Assembly: GCF_030813715.1 (NCBI RefSeq)
Contig: NZ_JAUSUZ010000001.1
Location: 62,001 to 126,000, forward strand
Source: Catenuloplanes indicus
GTDB taxonomy: Bacteria > Actinomycetota > Actinomycetes > Mycobacteriales > Micromonosporaceae
Length of the DNA: 64,000 bases
Direction: 5' to 3'
The notes under the pieces are model-generated. The model saw only the letters and a program-made list of their open reading frames with translations. It was not told the DNA's origin and made no database searches. Shown piece by piece: positions 57,172-64,000 of this stretch. The translations under genes were made by a program, and so were the position numbers. Each line of letters begins with the position of its first letter. The stretch's first letter is position 1.

Positions 57172-57543
57172 TCACCCTGGGCTCAGCACGCAGAACTCGT
57201 TGCCCTCCGGGTCGGCCAGCACCGCCCACGGCACGTCGCGCTGGCCGATGTCCGCCGGTGTCGCGCCGACCCGGATCAGCCGGGCCACCAGTTCCCGCTG
57301 ATGGTCCAGGGAGGTGGTGGCCAGGTCGAGGTGCACGCGGTAGTCCACGGTCTCCGGGTCCGGCACCGTGACGACGTCGACGTAGAGCACCGCCGGGTCG
57401 GGGTAGGTGAACCCGGCCGGTTCGACGTTGGTCACGCCCGGGCCTTCGCTGGAGGTGTCCCAGCCGAGCGCGTCCGCCCAGAACCGGCCGAGGGCCGAGT
57501 CGTCCCGGGCCTTGATGTTCACCTGCACCAGACGCAGCGGCAT
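57172..57543 (-). CDS. VOC-family (glyoxalase-like) protein
   Basis: 123 aa from ATG 57543 (MPLRLVQVNIKARDD). The paired beta-alpha-beta-beta-beta modules are visible, with SALGRFWADALGWDTSSEGP in the first half and PWAVLADPEGNEFCVLSP at the end, where the Glu is the usual metal ligand. This Glyoxalase_6-type group occurs in large numbers in actinomycetes with mostly unknown functions. Confidence 0.88.
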   Translation of the reverse strand: MPLRLVQVNIKARDDSALGRFWADALGWDTSSEGPGVTNVEPAGFTYPDPAVLYVDVVTVPDPETVDYRVHLDLATTSLDHQRELVARLIRVGATPADIGQRDVPWAVLADPEGNEFCVLSPG

Positions 57544-57553
57544 GCCGCACACC

Positions 57554-58513
57554 CTAACGCTGCCACCCGGCCGCACTGGCCGCGTACACCGCCCGGCGCG
57601 CCCGGTTGAGATTCCCCAGCGGCCGGAACCGCGCCGGGCAGTTCCACGGGCTGAACGCCATCGCGTGCACCCGCTCGTCGTCGAGCGCCTCCGGCCCCGG
57701 CACGGTCAGCGTCGCCACCGGCGTCCACGGCGCGTCCCACTCCACCGCGCCGTCCTCGATCGGCGTCCGCTCCTCGGACACGAACCGCTGCACGCTCAGC
57801 GTGAACCGCACCGGCCCCCGCGCCAGCCGCGCCCGGAACTCCACCCCCAACCCGTCGAAGCCCGCCACGGGTACGGCGGGCGCCGGGTCGAGCGGACTCA
57901 GCCGGAACCGCACCGGCCCCGCGTCACCCCAGAGGACCGCGCCCCGGCTCCAGTACGACTCCAGCGCCAGGCTCTCGCTGCGCCGGCTGGCCCGCCGCAG
58001 ATTCCCGGCGATCCGCAGCGTCTCCCGCACCCCGACCGCGGCCACCATCCGCGGCAGGGCCAGCGCGCGCGGCCCGGCCCCGATCTCCGCCACGGCCACG
58101 AACTGCTGCGCGTCCCGTACGTGCGACACCGGATAGCTGGTCATCAGCAGGTCGTGCACGCCACCGCCGGGCAGCGCGACCTTCAGCGCCGCGCCGCGCA
58201 GATCCGGTTCGGTGTCCGCCCGGGCCACCCCGGCGGCGTTGGACAGCCGTACCGTGGTGGCCAGCCGCGCCCCGGCGACGAACGCACCGGCGTGCCACGC
58301 CGCCGGCAGATCCGCGGCGAACGCCAGCTCGGCACCGGTCACCCCCACGACGGTCTTCGTGTGCAGCGTCCGGTGCGCCGCGGCCGAGCCCGCCGTCCGC
58401 GCATGCCTGGCCTGCACGTCGCGCATCCGCCGCGCGTACCCCTGGAACAGTCGCTCCTCGGCCTCGGCCGAGCCGCCGTCGTAGATCTCGCGCCACCCCT
58501 GGCTCTTCACCAT
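57554..58513 (-). CDS. Catalase-like heme protein
   Basis: 319 aa, much shorter than true catalases (about 480-750). The distal His is in AHRTLHTKTVVGV (His51). The conserved heme-pocket stretch is ATTVRLSNAAG followed by DLRGAALKVALPGG near 100, and SHVRDAQQFVAVAEIG lies near 130. The region around 255-310 keeps AVEWDAPWTPVATLTV. Such mini-catalase-like proteins are related to allene oxide synthase-type catalases and may be peroxidases or hydroperoxide isomerases. The proximal heme tyrosine could not be placed with certainty. Confidence 0.75.
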   Translation of the reverse strand: MVKSQGWREIYDGGSAEAEERLFQGYARRMRDVQARHARTAGSAAAHRTLHTKTVVGVTGAELAFAADLPAAWHAGAFVAGARLATTVRLSNAAGVARADTEPDLRGAALKVALPGGGVHDLLMTSYPVSHVRDAQQFVAVAEIGAGPRALALPRMVAAVGVRETLRIAGNLRRASRRSESLALESYWSRGAVLWGDAGPVRFRLSPLDPAPAVPVAGFDGLGVEFRARLARGPVRFTLSVQRFVSEERTPIEDGAVEWDAPWTPVATLTVPGPEALDDERVHAMAFSPWNCPARFRPLGNLNRARRAVYAASAAGWQR

Positions 58514-58635
58514 AGTGGTCGATCATGCAGCGTGCAGCCGTACCGTGATCAGGCGGGGCGGTGATCAGAGGTCGTCGGGGAACGCCGGGCGGTTACGCCG
58601 CGGCGAAACGTGACGCACCATGCGAGGATCGCCGC

Positions 58636-59139
58636 GTGCAGGAGCTGAACTACGTCGAGGGCGACGCCACCGATCCCGTCGGCGACGGTCCGCGGATCAT
58701 CGCGCATGTCTGTAACGACATCGGTGCCTGGGGCAGGGGAATCGTCCGGGTGATCTCCCGGCGCTGGCCGGAGCCGGAGCGGGAGTTCCGCCGGTGGCAC
58801 GGCGAGCCGACGTTCCGCCTCGGCGCGGTGCAGCTGGTGCCGGTGGCCCCGGAGCTCTGGGTGGCCAACATGGTCGGCCAGCACGGCATCGCCACCCGTC
58901 GTGGCCTGCGTACGGAGTCCGGCTACGAGGCCGATGCCGGGCCGCCGGTCCGCTACGAGGCGATCCGGGAATGCCTGACCACGCTGGCGGCCCACGCCCG
59001 TACCGAGCACGCCTCGGTGCACATGCCACGCATCGGCTGCGGTCTGGCCGGCGGCACGTGGGCCGAGATCGAACCGCGTATCCGCGAGACGCTGTGCGCG
59101 CAGGACGTGCCCACGGTCGTCTACGACCTGAAGGCGTGA
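58636..59139 (+). CDS. Macro-domain ADP-ribose-binding protein
   Basis: 167 aa from GTG 58636 (GAGG 8 nt upstream). YVEGDATDPVGDGPRIIAHV then CNDIGAWGRGIVRVI gives the Asn and the GxG loop of the ligand site, and VHMPRIGCGLAGGTW near 130 is the second phosphate loop. It resembles the TARG1/Poa1-like branch that removes ADP-ribose or cleaves ADP-ribose 1''-phosphate. That is chemically linked to the KptA product ADP-ribose 1''-2''-cyclic phosphate, although kptA is 53 kb away. Single gene with a terminator downstream. Confidence 0.9.
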   Translation: MQELNYVEGDATDPVGDGPRIIAHVCNDIGAWGRGIVRVISRRWPEPEREFRRWHGEPTFRLGAVQLVPVAPELWVANMVGQHGIATRRGLRTESGYEADAGPPVRYEAIRECLTTLAAHARTEHASVHMPRIGCGLAGGTWAEIEPRIRETLCAQDVPTVVYDLKA

Positions 59140-59204
59140 GGCCCGCCGCACCCTCGATCCCCGGAACGCATGCCGCTCGTCGTGGCCTGCCCGGACCGGG
59201 AGAC

Positions 59205-59255
59205 GCGCGCCGCCCCGCGCCGTAGAGGAACGCAGAGGGTGGCGGGGCGGCGCGC
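59205..59255. terminator. Hairpin between convergent genes
   Basis: A perfect 14-bp GC-only stem (GCGCGCCGCCCCGC and complement) with a 23-nt loop, between the ends of the macro-domain gene and the convergent Dabb gene. Confidence 0.65.
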
Positions 59256-59262
59256 TCCGGTC

Positions 59263-59676
59263 CTACGCGGCCGTCTCCGGCGCGCTGCTGCCGGTGTACT
59301 CGGGCAGGTCGGCGACGAGCTTGGTCAGCTCGGCGTCGTTGGCGTAGCGCCGCCGGTGCAGCTCGGCGATCCTGGCGCCCATCTCGGGGTCCGGGTCGTC
59401 GGTGATGTCGAACGAGTGGAACTTCTCCACCAGGGGAAGGCCGACCCGGTCGGTGTTGGAGTGTGCCGGGTGGGTCAGGTACTCCCAGTAGCCGTCCAGG
59501 TCCTCGATGACGAACACCGCGCCCCAGTCGAACTCGCCGCCGAAGTCCGGCCCGACCACGAACGACGTCACCGACGGGATCACCCGGCCCTGGTTGCGCA
59601 GGCTCTCCAGCGCGGTCTCCAGCTGCTCCGGCGGGACGCCTTCCTTGATCTTGATGCGGTTGCCGTGGTAGATCAT
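59263..59676 (-). CDS. Dabb-family (stress-responsive A/B barrel) protein
   Basis: 137 aa from ATG 59676, which has GAGGAG 6 nt upstream; ATG 59694 would add MTEEKK but lacks a site. The ferredoxin-like barrel is seen as NRIKIKEGVPPEQLETALES then VTSFVVGPDFGG, DWGAVFVIEDLDGYWEYLTH and HSNTDRVGLPLVEKFHSFDI. The family includes dimeric polyketide cyclases and stress proteins. It directly follows the broken MFS gene and was probably coupled to it. Confidence 0.82.
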   Translation of the reverse strand: MIYHGNRIKIKEGVPPEQLETALESLRNQGRVIPSVTSFVVGPDFGGEFDWGAVFVIEDLDGYWEYLTHPAHSNTDRVGLPLVEKFHSFDITDDPDPEMGARIAELHRRRYANDAELTKLVADLPEYTGSSAPETAA

Positions 59677-59690
59677 CTTCTTCTCCTCGG

Positions 59691-60631
59691 TCATGCGGAT
59701 CGGGTGGTTTCCCAGCGCCCGAGGTGGCGGGCGGTGAGGCTTGCCGCGGCGCCGCCGAGCAGGGCGACACCGGAGTACGTGAACGTCGCGGCGATGCCGA
59801 ACCGGTCGACCGCGGGCTGCATGACCAGCGGTGACAGGAACTGGCCGAGGAAGATCGCCGTGACCAGGCCGCCGAGCACGCGTCCGCGCCGGGCCGGTGC
59901 GGCGGTCTCGGCGAGGCGCGTGTTGAGGTTCGGCACCACGAGGCCGACGCCGCCACCGCCGATGAGCACGCCCGCGGCGATCTGCGCCGGCGTGTGCGCG
60001 GTTCCGGCGACCGTCCAGCCGGCACCGAGCAGCGCGACACCGAGCGCGGTGATCGTGGCCGGTGCCCGGCGCCGCCGCAGCCGCGGGAAGGCCAGCGCGC
60101 CGGCGACACCGGTCAGCGTGCTGCCGGCGATCACCACGCCGGTCACGGCCGTGCCGGCGCCGATCGTGGTGAGCCAGAACGGCAGCTGCGTGGGGGGCCA
60201 TGTAGAAGATGACCGTGGCGCCGGCCGCCAGGACGTACACCCCGATGATCTCCCGGCTCACGCCGGTCGCCGCGGTGGGGGGAGCCGTGCACCGCGCCGG
60301 TACGCCGGGCCGGCTCGCCCAGGAAGAGCGCGGCGGCCGGCAGGATCAGCGCGGCCGCGGCGTAGAGCGCCAGCGAGGCGATGAGCAGCGGCCGCCGTCC
60401 GACGCGGTCGGCGAGCAGCCCCGCGGCCGGCGCGGTCACCGCGATGGCCAGCGACGTCACGGTCAGGGTGAGGCGGACCAGGACCTCGGCCGCCTGGGTC
60501 CCGGCGTACGCGGCGGTCATGGCGGGCAGGCCGGGAGCGATGATCGCCGCCCCCATGATGGTCAGACTGGCCGAGGCCAGGACGGTGGCGCGCGCGGCGG
60601 TCGCCGGCGGCCGCGTCGAGATGGTCGTCAT
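59691..60631 (-). pseudogene. MFS transporter with two one-base shifts in G6 tracts
   Basis: A single MFS protein is readable across three frames. From ATG 60631 comes TVLASASLTIMGAAIIAPGL and LLADRVGRRPLLIASL, the first half with its A-motif. After the G6 tract at 60277-60282 comes GVSREIIGVYVLAAGATVIF. After the G6 tract at 60192-60197 comes QLPFWLTTIGAGTAVTGVVI to the end at WETTRSA. Removing one G from each tract gives one continuous frame of about 312 aa. This is short for a 12-helix MFS, but about ten helices are visible. Either both tracts are miscalled or the gene is truly frameshifted. Confidence 0.78.
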
Positions 60632-60661
60632 GGGTTCGTCCCCGCGGGCCGCACCGGCGCC

Positions 60662-60832
60662 TCAGGAGGCCGGGGCTTCGGCGGTCCGGCGCAGTAGCTC
60701 CAGCCAGGACACGATCGAGGCGTTCAGGGCCTGGCGCAGGTTGTCGGTGTCGGCGCGGACCGGGTTGCCGTCCCAGGACTCCGCGGTGCCGACGACGGTG
60801 GCGTCACCGTCGGCGGTGAAGGTCCACTCGTC
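60662..60832 (-). pseudogene. SRPBCC-family gene, 3' fragment
   Basis: Only the last 56 codons remain: DEWTFTADGDATVVGTAESW then RQALNASIVSWLELLRRTAE and a TGA. This is the closing strand and long C-terminal helix of a START/SRPBCC (polyketide cyclase-like) domain. The 5' part is absent: at about 60835 the sequence switches to an asnB fragment on the other strand. It sits 30 bp upstream of the MFS start, so the three genes were probably one operon that lost its promoter. Confidence 0.78.
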
Positions 60833-60837
60833 AAGCC

Positions 60838-61380
60838 GACCGGTACCGCGACGCGCTCGCCGAGGTCGAGCACCTGCCCGGCGAGGACGCGTGGGAGCGG
60901 CGGATGCGCGAGGTGAGCTATCTGGCCCAGATCTGGTGGGTGCCGTTCCTGCTCGCCCGCAAGGACCGGATGAGCATGGCGCACGGCCTCGAGGTCCGGG
61001 TGCCGTTCGCCGACCATCGACTGCTGGAGTACCTCTACCACGTACCGTGGGCGATGAAGTTCTTCGACGGGAAGGAGAAGAGCCTGCTTCGTGCGGCCGT
61101 CGCGGACCTGCTGCCCGATTCGGTGCTGCAGCGGCGGAAGAGTCCTTATCCGTCCACTCAGGACGCGCGGTACGAGCGGATGCTGCGGGCACGCGCCGGC
61201 GAGATCCTCGCCGACCCGGCGGCGCCGAGCGCCGGGCTGCTCAACGTGCCGGCGTTGACGGAGCTGTTCCGGTCGCCGCTGGAGAGCAGCGGGTTCGGGC
61301 CACGGCGGCGCTGCGCCGAGCTGGTGGCCGGACTCGACGACTGGCTGCGCCGCTATCCGGTGCGGTTGCGGCTGCCCTGA
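60838..61380 (+). pseudogene. asnB: Asparagine synthetase B, 3' fragment
   Basis: About 180 residues of the C-terminal synthetase domain: YRDALAEVEHLPGEDAWERR, RKDRMSMAHGLEVRVPFADH, MKFFDGKEKSLLRAAVADLL and RRKSPYPSTQDARYE. Full AsnB proteins have about 600 residues with an N-terminal glutaminase domain and a PP-loop, both missing. The frame is open from the junction with the SRPBCC fragment at about 60835, so the gene was cut by a deletion or rearrangement there. An internal ATG at 60904 exists, but a product from it would lack the ATP-binding part. Confidence 0.88.
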
Positions 61381-61393
61381 CCGGTGCGCCGCC

Positions 61394-62185
61394 TCACCCG
61401 CGGTCGGCGGAGATCTCCCGGGCCCAGGGCAGCAGCAGCCGTTCCAGGCCGGCGACCAGATAGAACAGGCCCGCGCTGAGCAGGGCGAGCAACACCAGGG
61501 CCACGAACGCCAGCGGCGTGTCGAACTGCGCGGACGCCTTGACGATGACGCTACCGAGACCGGAGTTCGGGTTGTTGGTCTCGGCCACGACGGCCCCGAT
61601 CACCGCGAGCGGCACGGAGAGCTTGAGCCCGACGAAGATCTGCGGCAGTGCCCACGGCAACCGCACCTTGACGTACGCCTGCCAGCGTGACGCGGCCAGT
61701 GACTCGATGAGCTCGCCCAGCTCGGCCGGTGTCGAGGCGAGGCCGGACATGGTCGTCACCAGCATCGGGAAGAAACAGATCAGGACGACCAGCACGACCT
61801 TCGGCTCGATGTCGAATCCGAGCCACACCACCAGCAACGGGGCCAGCCCCACCTTCGGTACGGCGTTGAGCGCCACGAGTACCGGCATGACCGCACGCTC
61901 GACACCGCGGAACGCGGCCAGCAGCACGGCCACGGCGAACCCGCCCGACATGGCGATGCCGAAGCCGGTCAGCGTCACCTCGACGGTCTCCAGCGAACGC
62001 TCCAGCAGGTACTGCCCGCGCCCCGCCGCTCGCAGCGACTCGACGAGGTCCGGTGGCCCGGGCAGGAAGAGCGGACTGACCTCGAACAACACGGTAACCA
62101 GCCACCACAGGCCGACTGCCACGGCGATCCCGAGCAGCGGCAGCCCGATCGCTGGCACGCGCCACCGTGAACGGCCGCCGTTCAC
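61394..62185 (-). CDS. NitT/TauT-type ABC transporter permease
   Basis: 263 aa, six helices, with the cytoplasmic EAA-like loop LGELIESLAASRWQAYVKVR then LPWALPQIFVGLKLSV. Member of the SsuC/TauC group that imports sulfonates, nitrate or aromatic/pyrimidine precursors. GTG start overlapping the substrate-binding gene stop by GTGA. No ATPase gene follows; the next sequence is the truncated asnB on the other strand, so the complex must borrow an ATPase from elsewhere or is defective. Confidence 0.92.
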   Translation of the reverse strand: MNGGRSRWRVPAIGLPLLGIAVAVGLWWLVTVLFEVSPLFLPGPPDLVESLRAAGRGQYLLERSLETVEVTLTGFGIAMSGGFAVAVLLAAFRGVERAVMPVLVALNAVPKVGLAPLLVVWLGFDIEPKVVLVVLICFFPMLVTTMSGLASTPAELGELIESLAASRWQAYVKVRLPWALPQIFVGLKLSVPLAVIGAVVAETNNPNSGLGSVIVKASAQFDTPLAFVALVLLALLSAGLFYLVAGLERLLLPWAREISADRG

Positions 62186-63210
62186 CCGTCACTCTCGGGA
62201 AGGAACCGGGTGTCGGCGACGTCGGCGGGGGTCAGCCCGGCAGGGATCAGGCCGAGTTCCTGCAACAGGGCGATGTTGCGCGCCATCCGGGCCTCGTCGA
62301 AGGTGCCCACCGCGACGCCGGCCGCCGGCAAGCTGTTCGGCTTGAGGATCGCCAGCTCCTGTGCCGCCTGGCCGGCGTCGGCCGTGTTGTCGATCCCGTG
62401 CAGGACCGTGCCGATCTCCTCCGGGTTGCTGACGCCGTACTTGACCCCCCGCATGATCGCCTGGTTGAACCGCCGGACCAGGTCCGGGTTCCGGTCGATG
62501 ACGTCCCGGTGCGTCATGATCGTCATGCCGTACAGGTCGGCGATGAAGTCGCTGTACGGGAACATGACCACCGGGCGGCCGCCGGCCAGCTTCTCCAGGC
62601 CGGGCTTCGTCGGCAACTGCGTGGCCAGCGCCGCCACCCGGTTGCTCGCCAGCAGGTTCCCGCTGTTCTGCGTGGTCGCGTCGATCCAGGTGATGCTCTT
62701 CTCGTCGATGCCGGCCAGCCGGGCGAACGCCGGGAACAGTGCTCTCGGGGCCGCGCCGACCACCGCGCCCAACGTCTTGCCCCGCAGGTCGCGTGGTGAG
62801 GTGAAACCCATGTCCGCGAAGGCGGCCACCGCGTTGAGGGTGCGCTGGTGCACCACACCGACGATCCGTAGCGAGCGGTCCTCCGGCTTCGCGGCCTTGC
62901 CGGCCCGGATGATCGCGCCGGCGGCGTCGATCGAGGCGAACTGGGCCCGGCCGGCGAGCAGCTGGTTGTGGTTGTAGTCGCCGGCCTGGCCGTACTGGAC
63001 GTCGACCTCGATCCCGGCGTCGGCGAAGTAGTTCTTGTGCACCGCGGCGTGGATGTACGCGTCCCGGCCGAGATTGCCGAAGGAGGTGAGGTACGTGACC
63101 CGGTCGAGCGTGCCGCCGCCGCTCCGGTCGTCGCGGGAACAGGCGGCGAGTGCCACGCCCGCGGCCGAAGCGGTCGCCGCGGCCATGAACGTCCTGCGCG
63201 AGAGCGTCAT
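62182..63210 (-). CDS. NitT/TauT-type substrate-binding lipoprotein (Tat)
   Basis: 342 aa. The signal peptide MTLSRRTFMAAATASAAGVA carries a twin-arginine motif (SRRTF) and a lipobox LAAC with Cys24, so it is a Tat-exported lipoprotein. The mature part is an NMT1/THI5-like binding fold (VTYLTSFGNLGRDAYIHAAV near 40, LRGKTLGAVVGAAPRALFPA near 145). The start at 63210 has GGAAG five nt upstream; ATG 63222 is an alternative. Ligand unknown. Coupled with the permease gene. Confidence 0.92.
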   Translation of the reverse strand: MTLSRRTFMAAATASAAGVALAACSRDDRSGGGTLDRVTYLTSFGNLGRDAYIHAAVHKNYFADAGIEVDVQYGQAGDYNHNQLLAGRAQFASIDAAGAIIRAGKAAKPEDRSLRIVGVVHQRTLNAVAAFADMGFTSPRDLRGKTLGAVVGAAPRALFPAFARLAGIDEKSITWIDATTQNSGNLLASNRVAALATQLPTKPGLEKLAGGRPVVMFPYSDFIADLYGMTIMTHRDVIDRNPDLVRRFNQAIMRGVKYGVSNPEEIGTVLHGIDNTADAGQAAQELAILKPNSLPAAGVAVGTFDEARMARNIALLQELGLIPAGLTPADVADTRFLPESDG

Positions 63211-63500
63211 CGCAGCTTCCATCCCGTGTGAGGTGACGTGCAGGGCCGGTGAGCCGGCCGTGCGCCCGGGTCGGCAGCACCGTCCGGACGCCAGCGGACG
63301 GGGAACGACGATCACCTGGGAACCGAGCGACAGCACTTCCCCGGTGTGCTGGTCCGGCGGGCCGACGCTACAACGTCCACCGCCGCCGGAGGACATCGAA
63401 GCCGGTCTTTCACAGGTGGTGCGAGATGTCAGCCCGGCGACGCAACAGCCGCCCGGCGGCGTGCATGATGCCGATCCGCCGGCCCGTTCCCGGTGGTGGC

Positions 63501-64000
63501 TCAGGCCGGGCCGGTGCGGCCGCGCAGCCGCACCTCCCACAGGGTGGCGCACACCGCGTCGATGCCCTGCCGCAGGTGACGCCGGTACGTACTGAACGAC
63601 ATCCCGGCCCGCCGGGCCGCCGCCTCCTGGGTGGGCACGCCGGAGAAGTACGTGGCGGTCAGCGCCTCGTGGGCCTTGAGCAGCTTCGGGTCCCGGCCGG
63701 CCTCGTCGACCGCGTCCCGCAGCAGCGCGCGCAGCGCCGCCACCGGATCGGCCGCGTCCGCCACCGGCCGCGAGCGCAGCAGCTCGCTGAGGGCGAACGC
63801 GCGCGGCGAACGCCAGTTCTGCAAGGCCTCGCGCACCGACCGGGCGAAGCCGGCGCGGGTGACGGCCGGCTCCGCCGCCGGTACCTCGGTCTCGTCGAGG
63901 ATGCGGTCGAGCCACATCTCGAACGGCACCTGCCGCCAGTCCGTGACGAACAGCCCGTACGTACGCTCGCCGACCCGTGGCCGTACACCGGCGTCGGTGA
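63501..64000 (-). CDS. HTH-containing protein, C-terminal part (partial)
   Basis: The frame is open to the right edge of the window and ends at 63501; 166 codons are visible. The first visible residues are TDAGVRPRVGERTYGLFVTD and QVPFEMWLDRIL. The C-terminal 60 residues, KLLKAHEALTATYFSGVPTQ followed by EAAARRAGMSFSTYRRHLRQ, look like a sigma-factor-region-4-type helix-turn-helix. It could be the C terminus of a larger actinobacterial regulatory ATPase, but that part is outside the window. Its position 290 bp upstream of the ABC pair, same strand, leaves a regulatory link possible. Confidence 0.65.
   Translation of the reverse strand, partial: TDAGVRPRVGERTYGLFVTDWRQVPFEMWLDRILDETEVPAAEPAVTRAGFARSVREALQNWRSPRAFALSELLRSRPVADAADPVAALRALLRDAVDEAGRDPKLLKAHEALTATYFSGVPTQEAAARRAGMSFSTYRRHLRQGIDAVCATLWEVRLRGRTGPA

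Overview
The window is about 70% GC or more, with dense short-gap operons, many ATGA/GTGA start-stop overlaps and frequent GTG starts. RbpA, mycothiol-type DinB/maleylpyruvate-isomerase relatives and a sigma-R-like promoter point to an actinomycete. Micromonosporaceae (Actinoplanes/Catenuloplanes type) is my best guess, which the sequence alone cannot prove. There are no rRNA, tRNA, CRISPR, transposase or phage genes.

Left part (1-13.6 kb). The tail of a PA14-domain protein leads into three overlapping envelope glycosyltransferase genes (GT2-GtrA fusion, cellulose-synthase-like GT2, GT39-like membrane protein). Then come RNA 2'-phosphotransferase (kptA), a methyltransferase overlapping a threonine/serine dehydratase-like gene, an acyl-CoA dehydrogenase, an aldo/keto reductase, a membrane-anchored glycoside-hydrolase-like protein, an Lrp/AsnC regulator and a histidine phosphatase.

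Lysine aminomutase locus (14.0-22.0 kb). This is the most unusual region. A minus-strand pair encodes lysine 2,3-aminomutase (kamA) and, 10 bp downstream, a flavin amine oxidase whose C-terminal FAD motif sits at the N terminus, as in a circular permutation. Divergently, 3,5-diaminohexanoate dehydrogenase (kdd), an amidohydrolase, both subunits of the B12-dependent lysine/beta-lysine 5,6-aminomutase (kamD, kamE) and 3-aminobutyryl-CoA ammonia-lyase (kal) run in one direction. This is most of the anaerobic lysine fermentation route, but the cleavage enzyme Kce is absent here. A 48-bp direct repeat lies between kdd and the amidohydrolase gene, and a perfect AT-rich palindrome lies in the divergent promoter region.

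Middle (22-44 kb). lnt, fxsA, rbpA with a sigma-R-like promoter, a zinc-ribbon/coiled-coil protein, an ABC exporter, beta-carbonic anhydrase, a DUF4132-type protein, and a TetR-ABC-permease operon. metH follows, behind a recognisable S-adenosylhomocysteine riboswitch with a mutually exclusive RBS hairpin. Then a DinB-like protein and a PadR-ABC-FtsX operon.

Right part (44-64 kb). An ABC exporter with a small upstream leader frame, a WYL regulator, SDRs, a subtilase-SCP2-small-protein operon, a two-component system, a catalase-like protein, a macro-domain protein and a substrate-binding/permease ABC pair without its ATPase. This part carries most of the decay. There is an aldo/keto reductase with an internal deletion, a multiply frameshifted VOC gene, two genes broken at C6/G6 tracts, and a junction joining a truncated SRPBCC gene to a truncated asnB.
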